Positions 9,101 to 16,893 are shown, counted from the stretch's first letter. The stretch: 64,000 bases of DNA from an uncultured Sulfitobacter sp. (GCA_937928635.1 CALFWM010000040.1:91564-155563); one strand, 5' to 3'. Notes: generated by a model not told the origin, from the letters alone. Numbers and translations: made by a program.

Positions 9101-9918
9101 CAGGCCTTCCTGTTGCGGGGTTCAAGCCAGCCGATTACTGGCGCGCGGCTGGCCGCATATCCCGGTGCGTCGTGGTCAAGCCGGGCGGCCAATTGGGGCA
9201 GACGGCTGACCGGCACTTTGGGAAACAGGTGGTGTTCACGGTGATAGAACATCAGGTAGGCGGCAGCGGCGAGGGGGCCGCGTTGGCTGCGCGCGGCAAC
9301 TGCGCTGTCGGATAGCCCCTGATGGGTGACCCAGACCGCAAAGAACGCGGCAAGGCATTGTGCGCAGATCATCGCCGCCACGTGCAGCAGCAAAAAAGGA
9401 TGCGCTAGCACGATGGCCAGGCCCATGAACCCCGCACAGCACAGCCAATCCCGGCGGATCAGCTTGCGGGTGCGAGCACTGCCCCTGCGCCATGCGGTCA
9501 GATTGATATCAACGGGAAAGCGCGGCCCATAGCGCAAAACCTCCCACGCGGTCATATGGCCACATTTGCCCTCGTGATCCTCCGGCCCCATGGCGAATTT
9601 GTGATGGCGCAGGTGGCACCAGCTTTCCGCATGATTAGAGCCGAGCATCAGGGCAGAGAGAACGTGCATAACGAGGCTGTCCGCGCGACGTGGCAGGGCA
9701 AGGTTGCTATGGATCGCCTCATGGTTCAGGCGCAGCGCGCAGAGGAAGAACATGAAGCTGCCGATTGCTCCTAATGGCCAAAGGGCCGAGGCATAAAGCA
9801 CCCAGGACAGCAGCAGCCACGGTAGGGGCAAAGTGAGTTCGCGGATGATGTCCAACCAGCTGAGCGGGGTCAGGTCATGCCAGGGGATGTTCTTTGGCGG
9901 GCGTTCAGGGGTGCACAT
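9100..9918 (-). CDS. Fatty acid desaturase family protein (FADS/hydroxylase type)
   Basis: A 272-residue membrane di-iron protein with the three histidine clusters of the FA_desaturase family: NHEAIHSN (about residue 66), HLRHHKFAMG (about 101) and FYHREHHLFPKVP (about 226), with four hydrophobic segments between. It belongs to a different desaturase/hydroxylase class from its neighbour, so the operon encodes two distinct lipid-modifying oxygenases. Start: ATG at 9918; a longer open frame upstream is antisense or out of frame with the preceding membrane gene. It overlaps that gene by 14 bp. The substrate is unknown. Confidence 0.8.
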   Translation of the reverse strand: MCTPERPPKNIPWHDLTPLSWLDIIRELTLPLPWLLLSWVLYASALWPLGAIGSFMFFLCALRLNHEAIHSNLALPRRADSLVMHVLSALMLGSNHAESWCHLRHHKFAMGPEDHEGKCGHMTAWEVLRYGPRFPVDINLTAWRRGSARTRKLIRRDWLCCAGFMGLAIVLAHPFLLLHVAAMICAQCLAAFFAVWVTHQGLSDSAVAARSQRGPLAAAAYLMFYHREHHLFPKVPVSRLPQLAARLDHDAPGYAASRAPVIGWLEPRNRKA

Positions 9919-10330
9919 CTTGGGGCTCCTTGTTGGGGGCAGGCGGTTCGGCGCGGGCCAGCAGCAGGTAGATGACCAGAAAGGTGGCGGTCCAAAGCAC
10001 AGCGAAAATGGCACCGAAGAAGAGGAAGGCAGGCAATGCGTCCAGTGTGTTCCAGTCGTCGAAGTACCATGCAGCGACACAGAAGATCGGGACTTGCAGC
10101 AGTTGGCAGGCCAGCGCCAGCAGGATGATTTCAACCCAGCCGGGGGTGCGGCGGCGCAGGAACCAAGCGGCCAGCGGCAGGCCCGCGATCAGGTAAAGGG
10201 GGCCGCCCAGTATCAGGGCGCAAAGCGGCACAATCAGCCAGAATGTCAGTAGGGTGACCAGCAGGGGGGCGGCGATAAAGGCGACCAGAAAGCGGGGCCA
10301 GCGGAAGGGGGGCAAGGGAGCGTTTATCAT
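9905..10330 (-). CDS. Small four-helix membrane protein in the desaturase operon
   Basis: A 141-residue protein, almost entirely hydrophobic: segments at about 12-40, 45-62, 72-92 and 100-130, with a short charged C-terminal tail (PNKEPQDVHP). ATG at 10330 overlaps the stop of the preceding gene in an ATGA arrangement, and its 3' end overlaps the next gene by 14 bp. No family is recognised. The tight coupling to two desaturase-like genes suggests a role in the same lipid-modifying process, which is inference. Confidence 0.65.
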   Translation of the reverse strand: MINAPLPPFRWPRFLVAFIAAPLLVTLLTFWLIVPLCALILGGPLYLIAGLPLAAWFLRRRTPGWVEIILLALACQLLQVPIFCVAAWYFDDWNTLDALPAFLFFGAIFAVLWTATFLVIYLLLARAEPPAPNKEPQDVHP

Positions 10331-10746
10331 GCGGCCTCCGGATCGGGCGAAAATTCCCGGCATAGGAAGGTATAGGTGGCCGCGGCAGCCGCACACCACG
10401 CAGGGCCGAACCACTGGCCGAGTTCCACCATGTCCGGCCCCGCGATGTAGGGGATGCCCGCTGCATGTGCAGGCGGGATCATCCAGACGGCGCACAGGCC
10501 GAGGAGGGCGTGGAAGATGGGGTGATCAAAGCCGAATTTCTGGGCAATGATCATGAGTGGTCCGTACAATATCAGATAGCTGACGTATCCAAGGGCAAGG
10601 CTGCCGTAGATAAAGAGCGCGGCAATCAGGGCTGCAGGTGGAATGACTATGCTGGCCATCAGCAGCACAGTGCTGGCCAGACCCGGACCAAGCAGGAGCG
10701 CGAGGATCAGTTGGGGCCATCTGATTTTTACAGTTATTTCTGTCAT
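10327..10746 (-). CDS. Small membrane protein; its start codon lies inside a regulator-type dyad
   Basis: A 139-residue hydrophobic protein with about four membrane segments (12-35, 36-62, 75-95, 110-128). The ATG at 10746 sits within a sequence that matches the regulator operator at 11335-11356 in 18 of 22 positions. The codons encoding its first residues (MTEIT) are part of that site. It follows the GbsR-type regulator by 28 bp and is probably the first structural gene of the desaturase operon. No named family is recognised. Confidence 0.65.
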   Translation of the reverse strand: MTEITVKIRWPQLILALLLGPGLASTVLLMASIVIPPAALIAALFIYGSLALGYVSYLILYGPLMIIAQKFGFDHPIFHALLGLCAVWMIPPAHAAGIPYIAGPDMVELGQWFGPAWCAAAAATYTFLCREFSPDPEAA

Positions 10747-10756
10747 GAGGGAAATC
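10735..10756. promoter_or_regulatory. Second, imperfect copy of the GbsR-type operator
   Basis: The 22 bp here match the perfect dyad at 11335-11356 in the same orientation at 18 of 22 positions; the left arm TATTTCTGT is identical. It overlaps the start codon of the membrane gene that heads the desaturase genes. A repressor bound here could block transcription entering the operon or its translation start region. The match may be partly forced by the coding sequence, so binding is inferred. Confidence 0.5.
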
Positions 10757-10774
10757 CCGGATCAAATAAAAAGG

Positions 10775-11317
10775 TCAGGTGTCGTCGCGGGATTTGCCTT
10801 TGGGCAGGAAACGCGCGATGCGGCCCCCCAGCTTGATCACGGCGAGTTGGACAGAGCGGGGCAGGCGCGAGACGTCAGCGTACCAATCGTCAAACATCTG
10901 CATGGTGTTGAGCGTGTCATTGATGCGCGCCTGAACGGCAGGGGGGGTTGCGTCATTCTGGGCCTCTTTGCGAACCTCATGCAGCGCGGCCAGGGTTGGG
11001 GTGTATTCCCGTTCCCGACGGGATTCGATGACAATGTTTACCAGATCAAACATATCGCGGATGGAGGTGAAATGGTCCCGCCGGTCACCCAGCTTGCGTT
11101 GTGACTTTACAAGGCCAAGCGATTGCAGTTCTTTCAACCCGTTGGACACGTTGGAGCGGGCAAGGTTCAGTAATTCGCAGATTTGATCCGCACTCAGGGG
11201 GTCCGGCGAAATGTGCAACAGTGCATGAATTTGCGCCACAGAACGGTTGGTGCCCCACTTTTGGCCCATGTCCCCCCAGTGGAGGATAAAGTTCTGCATG
11301 GCAGGTGTGAGGTGCAT
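10775..11317 (-). CDS. GbsR/MarR-family transcriptional regulator
   Basis: A 180-residue regulator of the GbsR type. The N-terminus contains FILHWGDMGQKWGTNRSVAQIHALL, which is characteristic of the group. A winged helix follows (about 40-100) with the recognition region LARSNVSNGLKELQSLGLV, then a helical C-terminal part (about 105-165) and a basic tail. The founding member GbsR controls glycine betaine uptake and synthesis genes. Here the neighbours are membrane proteins and desaturases, so the target is more likely membrane lipid composition (inference). A perfect dyad in its own promoter suggests autorepression. Confidence 0.82.
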   Translation of the reverse strand: MHLTPAMQNFILHWGDMGQKWGTNRSVAQIHALLHISPDPLSADQICELLNLARSNVSNGLKELQSLGLVKSQRKLGDRRDHFTSIRDMFDLVNIVIESRREREYTPTLAALHEVRKEAQNDATPPAVQARINDTLNTMQMFDDWYADVSRLPRSVQLAVIKLGGRIARFLPKGKSRDDT

Positions 11318-11334
11318 GTTTCCGACTCGCTTGG

Positions 11335-11356
11335 TATTTCTGTAATGACAGAAATA
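11335..11356. promoter_or_regulatory. Perfect 9-4-9 dyad, candidate operator of the GbsR-type regulator
   Basis: TATTTCTGT and ACAGAAATA form a perfect inverted repeat with a 4-bp centre (AATG), ending 18 bp upstream of the regulator start codon. The right arm overlaps the likely -10 element on the minus strand. A second dyad, TTGAC-ACTTAA-GTCAA, lies at 11363-11378 over the -35. The geometry is that of an autoregulatory repressor site. Confidence 0.6.
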
Positions 11357-11378
11357 TCAGAATTGACACTTAAGTCAA
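11351..11378 (-). promoter_or_regulatory. Candidate sigma70 promoter of the GbsR-type regulator gene
   Basis: On the minus strand TTGACT (11378-11373) is followed after 16 bp by TATTTC (11356-11351), which lies in the operator arm. The start codon is 33 bp further on. The -35 is good and the -10 weak, as expected for a regulated promoter. Confidence 0.4.
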
Positions 11379-11485
11379 GCGACAGGTGGCGTGATCTGAT
11401 TGGCGCGCAGATGCGCGACAGTATTTATCGGCGCTTGGGGCATCTGCGAGCCCTTCACGGTGGGCAACGTGTTGGAGTGAAGCGG

Positions 11486-12172
11486 TTATTTTGTGCGGGT
11501 CAGAACAAGGTTAAACATGCCCGCGCCTAGCGTGATGTTCTGGATTTGCTGATCGTTGTTCGCCGTTGAATAGGTGACTTGCATCTTGGCTTTTGCGATT
11601 TTCAGCGGTGACAGATGCCCGGGGCCCGCAGTCACGGTGTACGAAAGAGCGCAGATCAAAAGGGTATCCTGACGTTCTTGGGCGGTCGGGCTTAGTGTGA
11701 TCACGCGGCGCCCGTCATAGATATTGATGCGGGCAGGGCATCCTATCGCCGTGGTAAGCAGGCCAATCGCGCGCACCGGATCCGTTACCGCACCGCGCAC
11801 CTTTTGCGGGTCCGATAGCGTGGTTTCTTCTTTGGCAGGTATCACGATGGTCTCAAGGGCGCGACCTGCTGCAAAGAGTACGTCAACGCTGCGGGTTTTG
11901 CGGGAGGATTTCCCAACGCCGACATACCGTAGGGCTTGCGTGCCATCTGCGGCTTTGGCCGGGCGGGAGGTCCCCTCATATGTGCCGTTGAAGACCCCCA
12001 AAGGGGTGTTCGCCAAGGTCGAGGTTAGCGTCGCGCCCTTGCTGTTTGCACTATAGCGCAATTCGCCCAGCGTGGTTTTACCCAGTTGAATGGCAAAGGT
12101 TTCTGCCAGCGCGATCTGCGGGGAGATCATCAGACAACACGCCAACATAACTTTGAGCGGTGGGAATGGCAT
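11486..12172 (-). CDS. Secreted DUF3108-like protein
   Basis: A 228-residue protein with a signal peptide (about residues 1-23, cleavage likely after ALA before ETF). The mature part is strand-rich with the pattern of DUF3108-type periplasmic proteins: an early YSANSKGATLTST segment, a middle YVGVGKSSRKTRSVDVLF and a CPARINIYDGRRVI segment that ends with aromatic/hydrophobic strands. The ATG at 12172 follows AAGGAAC with good spacing; a TTG two codons earlier is possible. The role is unknown. It is followed by a 100-bp non-coding stretch before the regulator operator. Confidence 0.7.
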   Translation of the reverse strand: MPFPPLKVMLACCLMISPQIALAETFAIQLGKTTLGELRYSANSKGATLTSTLANTPLGVFNGTYEGTSRPAKAADGTQALRYVGVGKSSRKTRSVDVLFAAGRALETIVIPAKEETTLSDPQKVRGAVTDPVRAIGLLTTAIGCPARINIYDGRRVITLSPTAQERQDTLLICALSYTVTAGPGHLSPLKIAKAKMQVTYSTANNDQQIQNITLGAGMFNLVLTRTK

Positions 12173-12223
12173 GGGCAAAGTTCCTTTTGTTCAGTCTGTC
12201 TGGCCGATGTCGTTGGGGGAGGG

Positions 12224-12844
12224 CTAGACCCGCGTTAGCAAAATCTTGAGCGCGATGGCCCCAAAGGCGAGGGCGAAGAAGGCCTCAAATCCTCGTTTGG
12301 CGCGGATATAGGCGGCGGCCATCGGTCTGGACGAGAAGATCAGCGCATAGCTGTGGAACATCACAAAGCTGAGCGCGCCAACCGACAGGATCACCGTGAT
12401 GAGCCTGGAAGGCGGCGTGTGCGCCGGGATACCAACCGCATAAAGTGCGCCAAAAAACAGGATGGCCTTGGGGTTTGTGAGATGCAGCGCCAACCCTTTG
12501 GCATAGGCGCGCGCGGGGGTGGTTTTTGGCATGGGTTTTGCGGTGAGTTTACTGCCCGCGATGGCCGCGCGGGCGGCTTTGTACGCAAGCCACAACAGAT
12601 AGGCAGCCCCGGCGTAACGCACGACCTCCAACACCCATCCATGTGCCGCCATGATCGCCGCAAGGCCAAAGGCCGCAGAGACGGACCACATCAGTGACCC
12701 CGTTGTGACCCCCGCCGCCAGTGCCAAGCCGGCCGCGCGGCCAGAGGCCATAGAGGTGCCCGCAATCGCAAGTGTTGCGGGGCCCGGACTGCCCGCTGCC
12801 ACAAACGCAGCGATCAGGATCATGGGGAGGTTGATGTCACTCAT
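12224..12844 (-). CDS. LysE/RhtB-family amino acid exporter
   Basis: A 206-residue inner-membrane exporter with the LysE family signature SPGPATLAIAGTSMASGR in the first helix region and about six membrane segments, including HLTNPKAILFFGALYAVG in the middle. The family exports amino acids or their derivatives; the substrate is unknown. It is the last gene of a run pyrC-like, plsY, small ORF, lysE, its ATG overlapping the preceding stop (ATGA). A second LysE paralogue is at 19443. Confidence 0.87.
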   Translation of the reverse strand: MSDINLPMILIAAFVAAGSPGPATLAIAGTSMASGRAAGLALAAGVTTGSLMWSVSAAFGLAAIMAAHGWVLEVVRYAGAAYLLWLAYKAARAAIAGSKLTAKPMPKTTPARAYAKGLALHLTNPKAILFFGALYAVGIPAHTPPSRLITVILSVGALSFVMFHSYALIFSSRPMAAAYIRAKRGFEAFFALAFGAIALKILLTRV

Positions 12845-13113
12845 GTCATCGGGTCCGGTTGGTAGCTGCGTAAAAAGGCGATGACTTTGCTGGCGGGCAT
12901 TTCGCAGGGTTTCAGTCGGGGACCAGAGGCCAGATCATAAAAGTTGAGGCTGATGTAATCGGTGCCGCCCAGTTCCTCTGCCACCAGCTTGGTGGATTTG
13001 CCAGCGTTGAACAGGCTCCGGGTGGCCACGTATCGCCTGTTGTGGGCGGTGCCGGTTGAGGTGCCCAAAGGGAGAGCCTGTAGGAGGTGTGCAATATCGC
13101 CCGGTCGGGTCAC
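12841..13113 (-). CDS. Small conserved protein between plsY and lysE
   Basis: A 90-residue protein. I prefer the GTG at 13113 because it overlaps the plsY stop (GTGA), while an ATG further upstream (13179) would lie inside plsY. The sequence contains RYVATRSLFNAGKSTKLVAEE, then LGGTDYISLNFYDLASG, RLKPCEMP and KVIAFLRSYQPD, which looks like a compact alpha/beta domain. I recall similar small hypothetical proteins next to plsY in related bacteria but cannot name a family. Function unknown. Confidence 0.6.
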   Translation of the reverse strand: MTRPGDIAHLLQALPLGTSTGTAHNRRYVATRSLFNAGKSTKLVAEELGGTDYISLNFYDLASGPRLKPCEMPASKVIAFLRSYQPDPMT

Positions 13114-13718
13114 TCTTTTTGGCCAATTTTGGGTTCTGTGCCAGCGCGGATGCGTTTGATGTTGGCGCGGTGGCGCCAAAATACCAGCAGTGTCAGGGCG
13201 ATGCCCAGCAGCAAGGCGCTGCCAAAGCCGAGGAATACCATCAGAAAGGTGCTAAAGGCCGCCGCCGTTATCGCACCCATGGAGGATTGCCGCGAGATCG
13301 CCACCCCAAAGAGCCAGGCCGCACAGCACCCCAGCCCAACGGGCCAGGCATAGGCCAGCATGATCCCCAGAAACGTCGCCACGCCTTTGCCGCCTTTGAA
13401 CTGCAACCAGACCGGATAGCAATGGCCCAGCATGGCCATCAGGGCGGCCAGTTGCACCGCATCAGGGCCTGCAAATGCGCGCGCCAGCAGCACCGCCACA
13501 GCGCCTTTGCCCGCGTCAAACAGCAACGTCAGCGCCGCCGCCTTCTTGTTGCCCGTGCGCAGCACATTGGTGGCCCCGATGTTGCCAGAGCCGATATCGC
13601 GCAGATTGCCCAGCCCCATGTATTTGGCCAGCACAACTCCGGAGGGGATCGAGCCCAGCAGATATCCGACCAGACCCCAAAGGATCAGCACGGCGATGGA
13701 ACTTTCAATTACTGGCAT
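13110..13718 (-). CDS. plsY: Glycerol-3-phosphate acyltransferase PlsY
   Basis: A 202-residue membrane acyltransferase that moves the acyl group from acyl phosphate to glycerol-3-phosphate, the first step of phospholipid synthesis. The three family motifs are visible: GSIPSG near residue 23, the GSGNIGATNVLR block near 44-55, and GGKGVATFLG near 105. It has about five membrane helices and a basic C-terminus. The ATG at 13718 overlaps the stop of the dihydroorotase-like gene by 1 bp. Confidence 0.93.
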   Translation of the reverse strand: MPVIESSIAVLILWGLVGYLLGSIPSGVVLAKYMGLGNLRDIGSGNIGATNVLRTGNKKAAALTLLFDAGKGAVAVLLARAFAGPDAVQLAALMAMLGHCYPVWLQFKGGKGVATFLGIMLAYAWPVGLGCCAAWLFGVAISRQSSMGAITAAAFSTFLMVFLGFGSALLLGIALTLLVFWRHRANIKRIRAGTEPKIGQKE

Positions 13719-14998
13719 CAGGGGGCCTCGTACACACAATTTCCGGCGACATATGTCGCGCGGACCTTACCCTGCATTCGCATGCCGTCAAAAGGCGTGT
13801 TTAACGATTTGGACTTGAGTGTTGCACGATCCATCACAAAAGGCGCATTTGCGTCGAAAATCACCAGATCGGCAGGGGCACCCGCGGCCAGAAGCCCCCC
13901 CGGCAGGCCCAGACGTTTGGCCGGGTTCAACGACAACGCGCGCCACAGGGTGGCGATGTCCATCAATCCCGCATGCACCAGCCGCATGGCGGCAGGCAGC
14001 AGGGTCTCCAGACCAATGGCACCAGAGGCGGCTTCTTCAAAGGGCAGGCGTTTGCTTTCTTCATCCTGTGGCGTGTGCATGGAACTGATGATGTCGATCA
14101 GCCCGCTTGCCACGGCCTCTGCCACGGCCAGACGGTCATCTTCGTCCCGCAACGGGGGTTTGAGTTTGAAGAACGTCCGGTAATCCGCCACGTCCAGCGC
14201 GTTGAGTGTCAGATGGTGAATGCCAACCCCTGCCGTGATGTCCAGCCCGTTGGCCTTGGCGCGTTCCAGTGCGGGCAAGGCGCGGGCGGTGGTGATCTGA
14301 TCCGCGTGATAGCGCGCACCGGTCATTTCGATCAATGCGATATCGCGATCCAGCCCCATGCGTTCGGCCATAGGCGAGACGGCGGGCAACCCGCGCAGGG
14401 AGGCAAATTTGCCTGAGCTCACGGCAGCGCCCGCGCTCAGGATCGGTTCCTGCGGATGGGCAATGACCAGCGCACCAAGTGAGCGGGCATAGGTCAAGGC
14501 GCGCGAAAACACCTTGGTGTCGGTGATCACGCGGTCACAATCGGTAAAGGCGGCGGCGCCTGCATCCATCAGAAAGCCAATTTCGGTCATCTCGCGGCCC
14601 GCGCGCTCTTTGGTCAGGGCGGCCATGGGGACCACGTTCACCGGTGCGGCCTCATTGGCGCGGCGTGTGACAAATTCCAGCGTTTCGGGGCTGTCGATGG
14701 CGGGTGTTGTATCGGGCCGGGTGACCATGGTGGTCACACCCCCCGCAGCAGCGGCCAACCCGGCAGAACGATAGCTTTCCTTGTGGCGCTCCCCCGGTTC
14801 ACAGACCTTGACGCCCAGATCAACAATGCCGGGGGCGAGGTATTTGCCATTGCAGTCGATCACCCTGGCGCCTTTGGGCGGTGGGGCAAGGTCTGGCGCG
14901 ACGGCGGAGATTTTGCCCCCGGCAACGGTCAGCGTGCCGTGCGTTGTGCTGCCCTCTTCGGGGTCAATCAGCAGGGCATTGGTGAAATAGAGCGTCAT
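13718..14998 (-). CDS. Dihydroorotase-like protein without the HxH metal site (probable inactive PyrC homologue)
   Basis: A 426-residue member of the class I dihydroorotase group of the amidohydrolase superfamily, and of normal length. The catalytic centre is changed. The strand after PGIVD reads LGVKVCEPG (about 61-69), where active enzymes have H-x-H-x-R before the EPG. The TDHAPH-type motif is SMHTPQ (305-310), losing the catalytic Asp. His181 and the C-terminal NPAK remain. This resembles the PyrX/PyrC-prime proteins that act as non-catalytic partners of aspartate carbamoyltransferase, and pyrB lies 1.9 kb upstream on the same strand. An active dihydroorotase should then be elsewhere. Function as a PyrB partner is inferred. 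Confidence 0.8.
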   Translation of the reverse strand: MTLYFTNALLIDPEEGSTTHGTLTVAGGKISAVAPDLAPPPKGARVIDCNGKYLAPGIVDLGVKVCEPGERHKESYRSAGLAAAAGGVTTMVTRPDTTPAIDSPETLEFVTRRANEAAPVNVVPMAALTKERAGREMTEIGFLMDAGAAAFTDCDRVITDTKVFSRALTYARSLGALVIAHPQEPILSAGAAVSSGKFASLRGLPAVSPMAERMGLDRDIALIEMTGARYHADQITTARALPALERAKANGLDITAGVGIHHLTLNALDVADYRTFFKLKPPLRDEDDRLAVAEAVASGLIDIISSMHTPQDEESKRLPFEEAASGAIGLETLLPAAMRLVHAGLMDIATLWRALSLNPAKRLGLPGGLLAAGAPADLVIFDANAPFVMDRATLKSKSLNTPFDGMRMQGKVRATYVAGNCVYEAP

Positions 14999-15061
14999 GG
15001 GGCAAATTCCTGATCAGGCCAGCGGTGTCTTGCCCCAAATCGGGCGCGGGACCAAGGGGTT

Positions 15062-15499
15062 TTACGCGCGGTCCGGTGCAATGGCGCGGTTCAGCTGTTG
15101 TGCAATGCGCGCAGGGTCGGCCAAATACCGCATCATGATGCGCTGGCCGGAATAAAGGCGGATCACCACCGCCGTGCCAAAGCGCTGCTTCACAGCGGCG
15201 ATTTCTGACAGTGGGATCATCGCGCGCCCGTCCACACCATCGTGGATTAACTTACCTTCGGTGATTTCCCATCGTTCACTGCGCACCTGCCGCCAGCGGT
15301 TGAAATCGTCCATGGCAAGGATCAGCGTCAAGACCAGCGGCATCAGCACATTGCTCAAAGGAAACAGGTCCCCGCTGCGGGCGATCATCACGCTTGGGAT
15401 CAGGAAAAACAGGAATGTGAGCGCCCCAAGCACCAAGGTGCGGCGCACAAACACAGCGCGTTTGGGACCCCAGATCAGGCCATCTGGCGCGACGTCCAT
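15062..15499 (-). CDS. Membrane protein with PH-like domain
   Basis: A 145-residue protein with two adjacent membrane segments (about 20-40 and 45-65) followed by a soluble domain of about 70 residues. The pattern WEITEGKLIHDG, IPLSEIAAVKQRFGTAVVIRLYSGQRI resembles bacterial PH domains. It starts (ATG 15499) one base after the stop of a 32-residue membrane peptide and ends before the dihydroorotase-like gene. Function unknown. Confidence 0.6.
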   Translation of the reverse strand: MDVAPDGLIWGPKRAVFVRRTLVLGALTFLFFLIPSVMIARSGDLFPLSNVLMPLVLTLILAMDDFNRWRQVRSERWEITEGKLIHDGVDGRAMIPLSEIAAVKQRFGTAVVIRLYSGQRIMMRYLADPARIAQQLNRAIAPDRA

Positions 15500-15500
15500 C

Positions 15501-15599
15501 CTAGGCGATCCAGACCATCAGCCCCACAATGCCAAAGGCAACCAGGAGCGCAATCATGGCGATGCGGCCGGACATTTTAGGATCTTTGGGTTCTTCCAT
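15501..15599 (-). CDS. 32-residue single-span membrane peptide
   Basis: A very short open frame from ATG 15599 to TAG 15501 encodes a charged N-terminus (EEPKDPKMSGR) and one hydrophobic helix with a short tail (VWIA). It fits exactly between two same-strand genes: the upstream gene ends at 15609 and the downstream one starts at 15499. There is an AGAGAGGGTCC stretch just upstream that can serve as ribosome binding site. The packing and the amphipathic layout suggest it is real. Function unknown. Confidence 0.6.
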   Translation of the reverse strand: MEEPKDPKMSGRIAMIALLVAFGIVGLMVWIA

Positions 15600-15608
15600 G
15601 GACCCTCT

Positions 15609-16142
15609 CTAGCGCAGGGCCAGCCACAGGGCCAGTCCCGCAACCGCGATCAGCGCCAACGCGATGGCAGCACCGCTGCCGCGTTTGGGCGGGGGGGTGG
15701 AGGGCGGTAGGTCTGACGTAGGCTGCATTTCCGCGGCCTCGCTTTGCAGGGCGGTGGGGGTCATGTCTGGCTGTTCTTCACCAAAGGTGCCGATCAGGGT
15801 CAGGTTTGCCCCCGGCTCCAAAGTCACGTCACGCCCCTTGAAAGCGGAAGAAAACAGCAAGAGTACATAGCCCTCCAGCGCATCCAGCCGCGCCTTTGCG
15901 TCCTCAAGCTGGTCTGGGGATACGGCGTAGCCTTGCTCCAGATAACCCGACAGGCCAATCCCTGCGAGATCGGCAACCGGGAACAGCTCTGCGCCGTCTT
16001 TGGGGACGTCCTGCCCCAGCAACTCAGCAATCAAATCGGTCTTGTCCTGCTCCGCCAGCGCTGCACGCAGATTATGCGCAGGGCGGTTGACGGCAAAAAC
16101 GCGGATCAGGTTGTGCTCGCTGCGCTGGATTTCAAAAGCCAT
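15609..16142 (-). CDS. Tail-anchored protein of unknown function
   Basis: A 177-residue protein with a soluble N-terminal domain (about 1-120, acidic, with QRSEHNLIRVFAVNR near the start) and a proline-rich linker (about 140-152, PPSTPPPKRG). It ends in a single C-terminal membrane helix (about 155-175) and two residues. The ATG at 16142 fits; an upstream ATG at 16178 would add 12 residues. It is part of a series of small envelope-related genes between pyrB and the dihydroorotase-like gene. No family recognised. Confidence 0.6.
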   Translation of the reverse strand: MAFEIQRSEHNLIRVFAVNRPAHNLRAALAEQDKTDLIAELLGQDVPKDGAELFPVADLAGIGLSGYLEQGYAVSPDQLEDAKARLDALEGYVLLLFSSAFKGRDVTLEPGANLTLIGTFGEEQPDMTPTALQSEAAEMQPTSDLPPSTPPPKRGSGAAIALALIAVAGLALWLALR

Positions 16143-16263
16143 AAAAGGATTTGCCTCTATCGGTGCGCGACCCACCAAGGGGCCTTGTCCTGAAAAGATG
16201 TGGTATGATTTGGTGCGGTGTCAAAGCCTGCCAAAGGCCCACATCCAGCGAAATGCGTTCTTA

Positions 16264-16893
16264 TCAGTCGTCCGAAGAGGAAAAGTCATCTGAACGATAC
16301 CGGGAGGTTTGGGTCATGTCGTAGACCCCTTGGCCCCTTTGCGTGGGATTTTGTATTTCAGGGGCTTGGGGGGCGTTGTGCTGGATTTCTCTGAGCTTGG
16401 CATAGACTTCTCGCCCATTCTCCAATCGCTCAAATCCAATCTTGCTGACGAAATGCTGCCCTTCGGACCCTTTGTGCTGCTGACTGGCGAACCAGATGTC
16501 GGTAAACGCGCCCTCTTCGATCTGGAGCGGTACATTGGCGTAAATAGGATGGCTGTCCAATATACGCTTGCCGCGTTTGACATGCCCGATAAACGCGCGC
16601 CGGGAGGTCAGGGTGTAAAAGGTGTTGCGCCGCTGGTGTGCTTTCCAAAAGTGAACACCCACGAGGTTGTAGAGTCCGATTCCAAAAAAGAACAGGCCAA
16701 ACATCCAGAAAGGCCCGGGGGCAGCGGAGGCCATAACCATCCAAAAAACCGAAAACCCTGTCCAGAACAGGAAAAAGACCGGAAGGAACGGACTTGACCA
16801 TTCCAGTTTGACACCCGGCGCTGGCGCGCCTTGCCAAATGATCTTTTCGTCATGGTCAAGCAGCCCTTTCCAATGGTCATTTTCTATGCTCAT
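16264..16893 (-). CDS. Membrane protein with two helices and a PH-like domain, downstream of pyrB
   Basis: A 209-residue protein. The N-terminus (DEKIIWQGAPAPG) resembles the opening of bacterial PH-domain proteins. Two membrane segments follow (about 36-55 and 60-80), then a strand-rich domain with NTFYTLTSRRAFIGHVKRGKR, typical of the bPH type. The C-terminus is polar and serine/aspartate-rich. Its first base overlaps the stop of pyrB, so it is co-transcribed with it. Function unknown. Confidence 0.7.
   Translation of the reverse strand: MSIENDHWKGLLDHDEKIIWQGAPAPGVKLEWSSPFLPVFFLFWTGFSVFWMVMASAAPGPFWMFGLFFFGIGLYNLVGVHFWKAHQRRNTFYTLTSRRAFIGHVKRGKRILDSHPIYANVPLQIEEGAFTDIWFASQQHKGSEGQHFVSKIGFERLENGREVYAKLREIQHNAPQAPEIQNPTQRGQGVYDMTQTSRYRSDDFSSSDD

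Noticed and set aside
11345..11530. Plus-strand frame starting inside the GbsR operator, with an opening similar to the gene at 10746
   Set aside because: The similarity comes from the operator bases; the rest shows no coding character and overlaps the next gene on the other strand.
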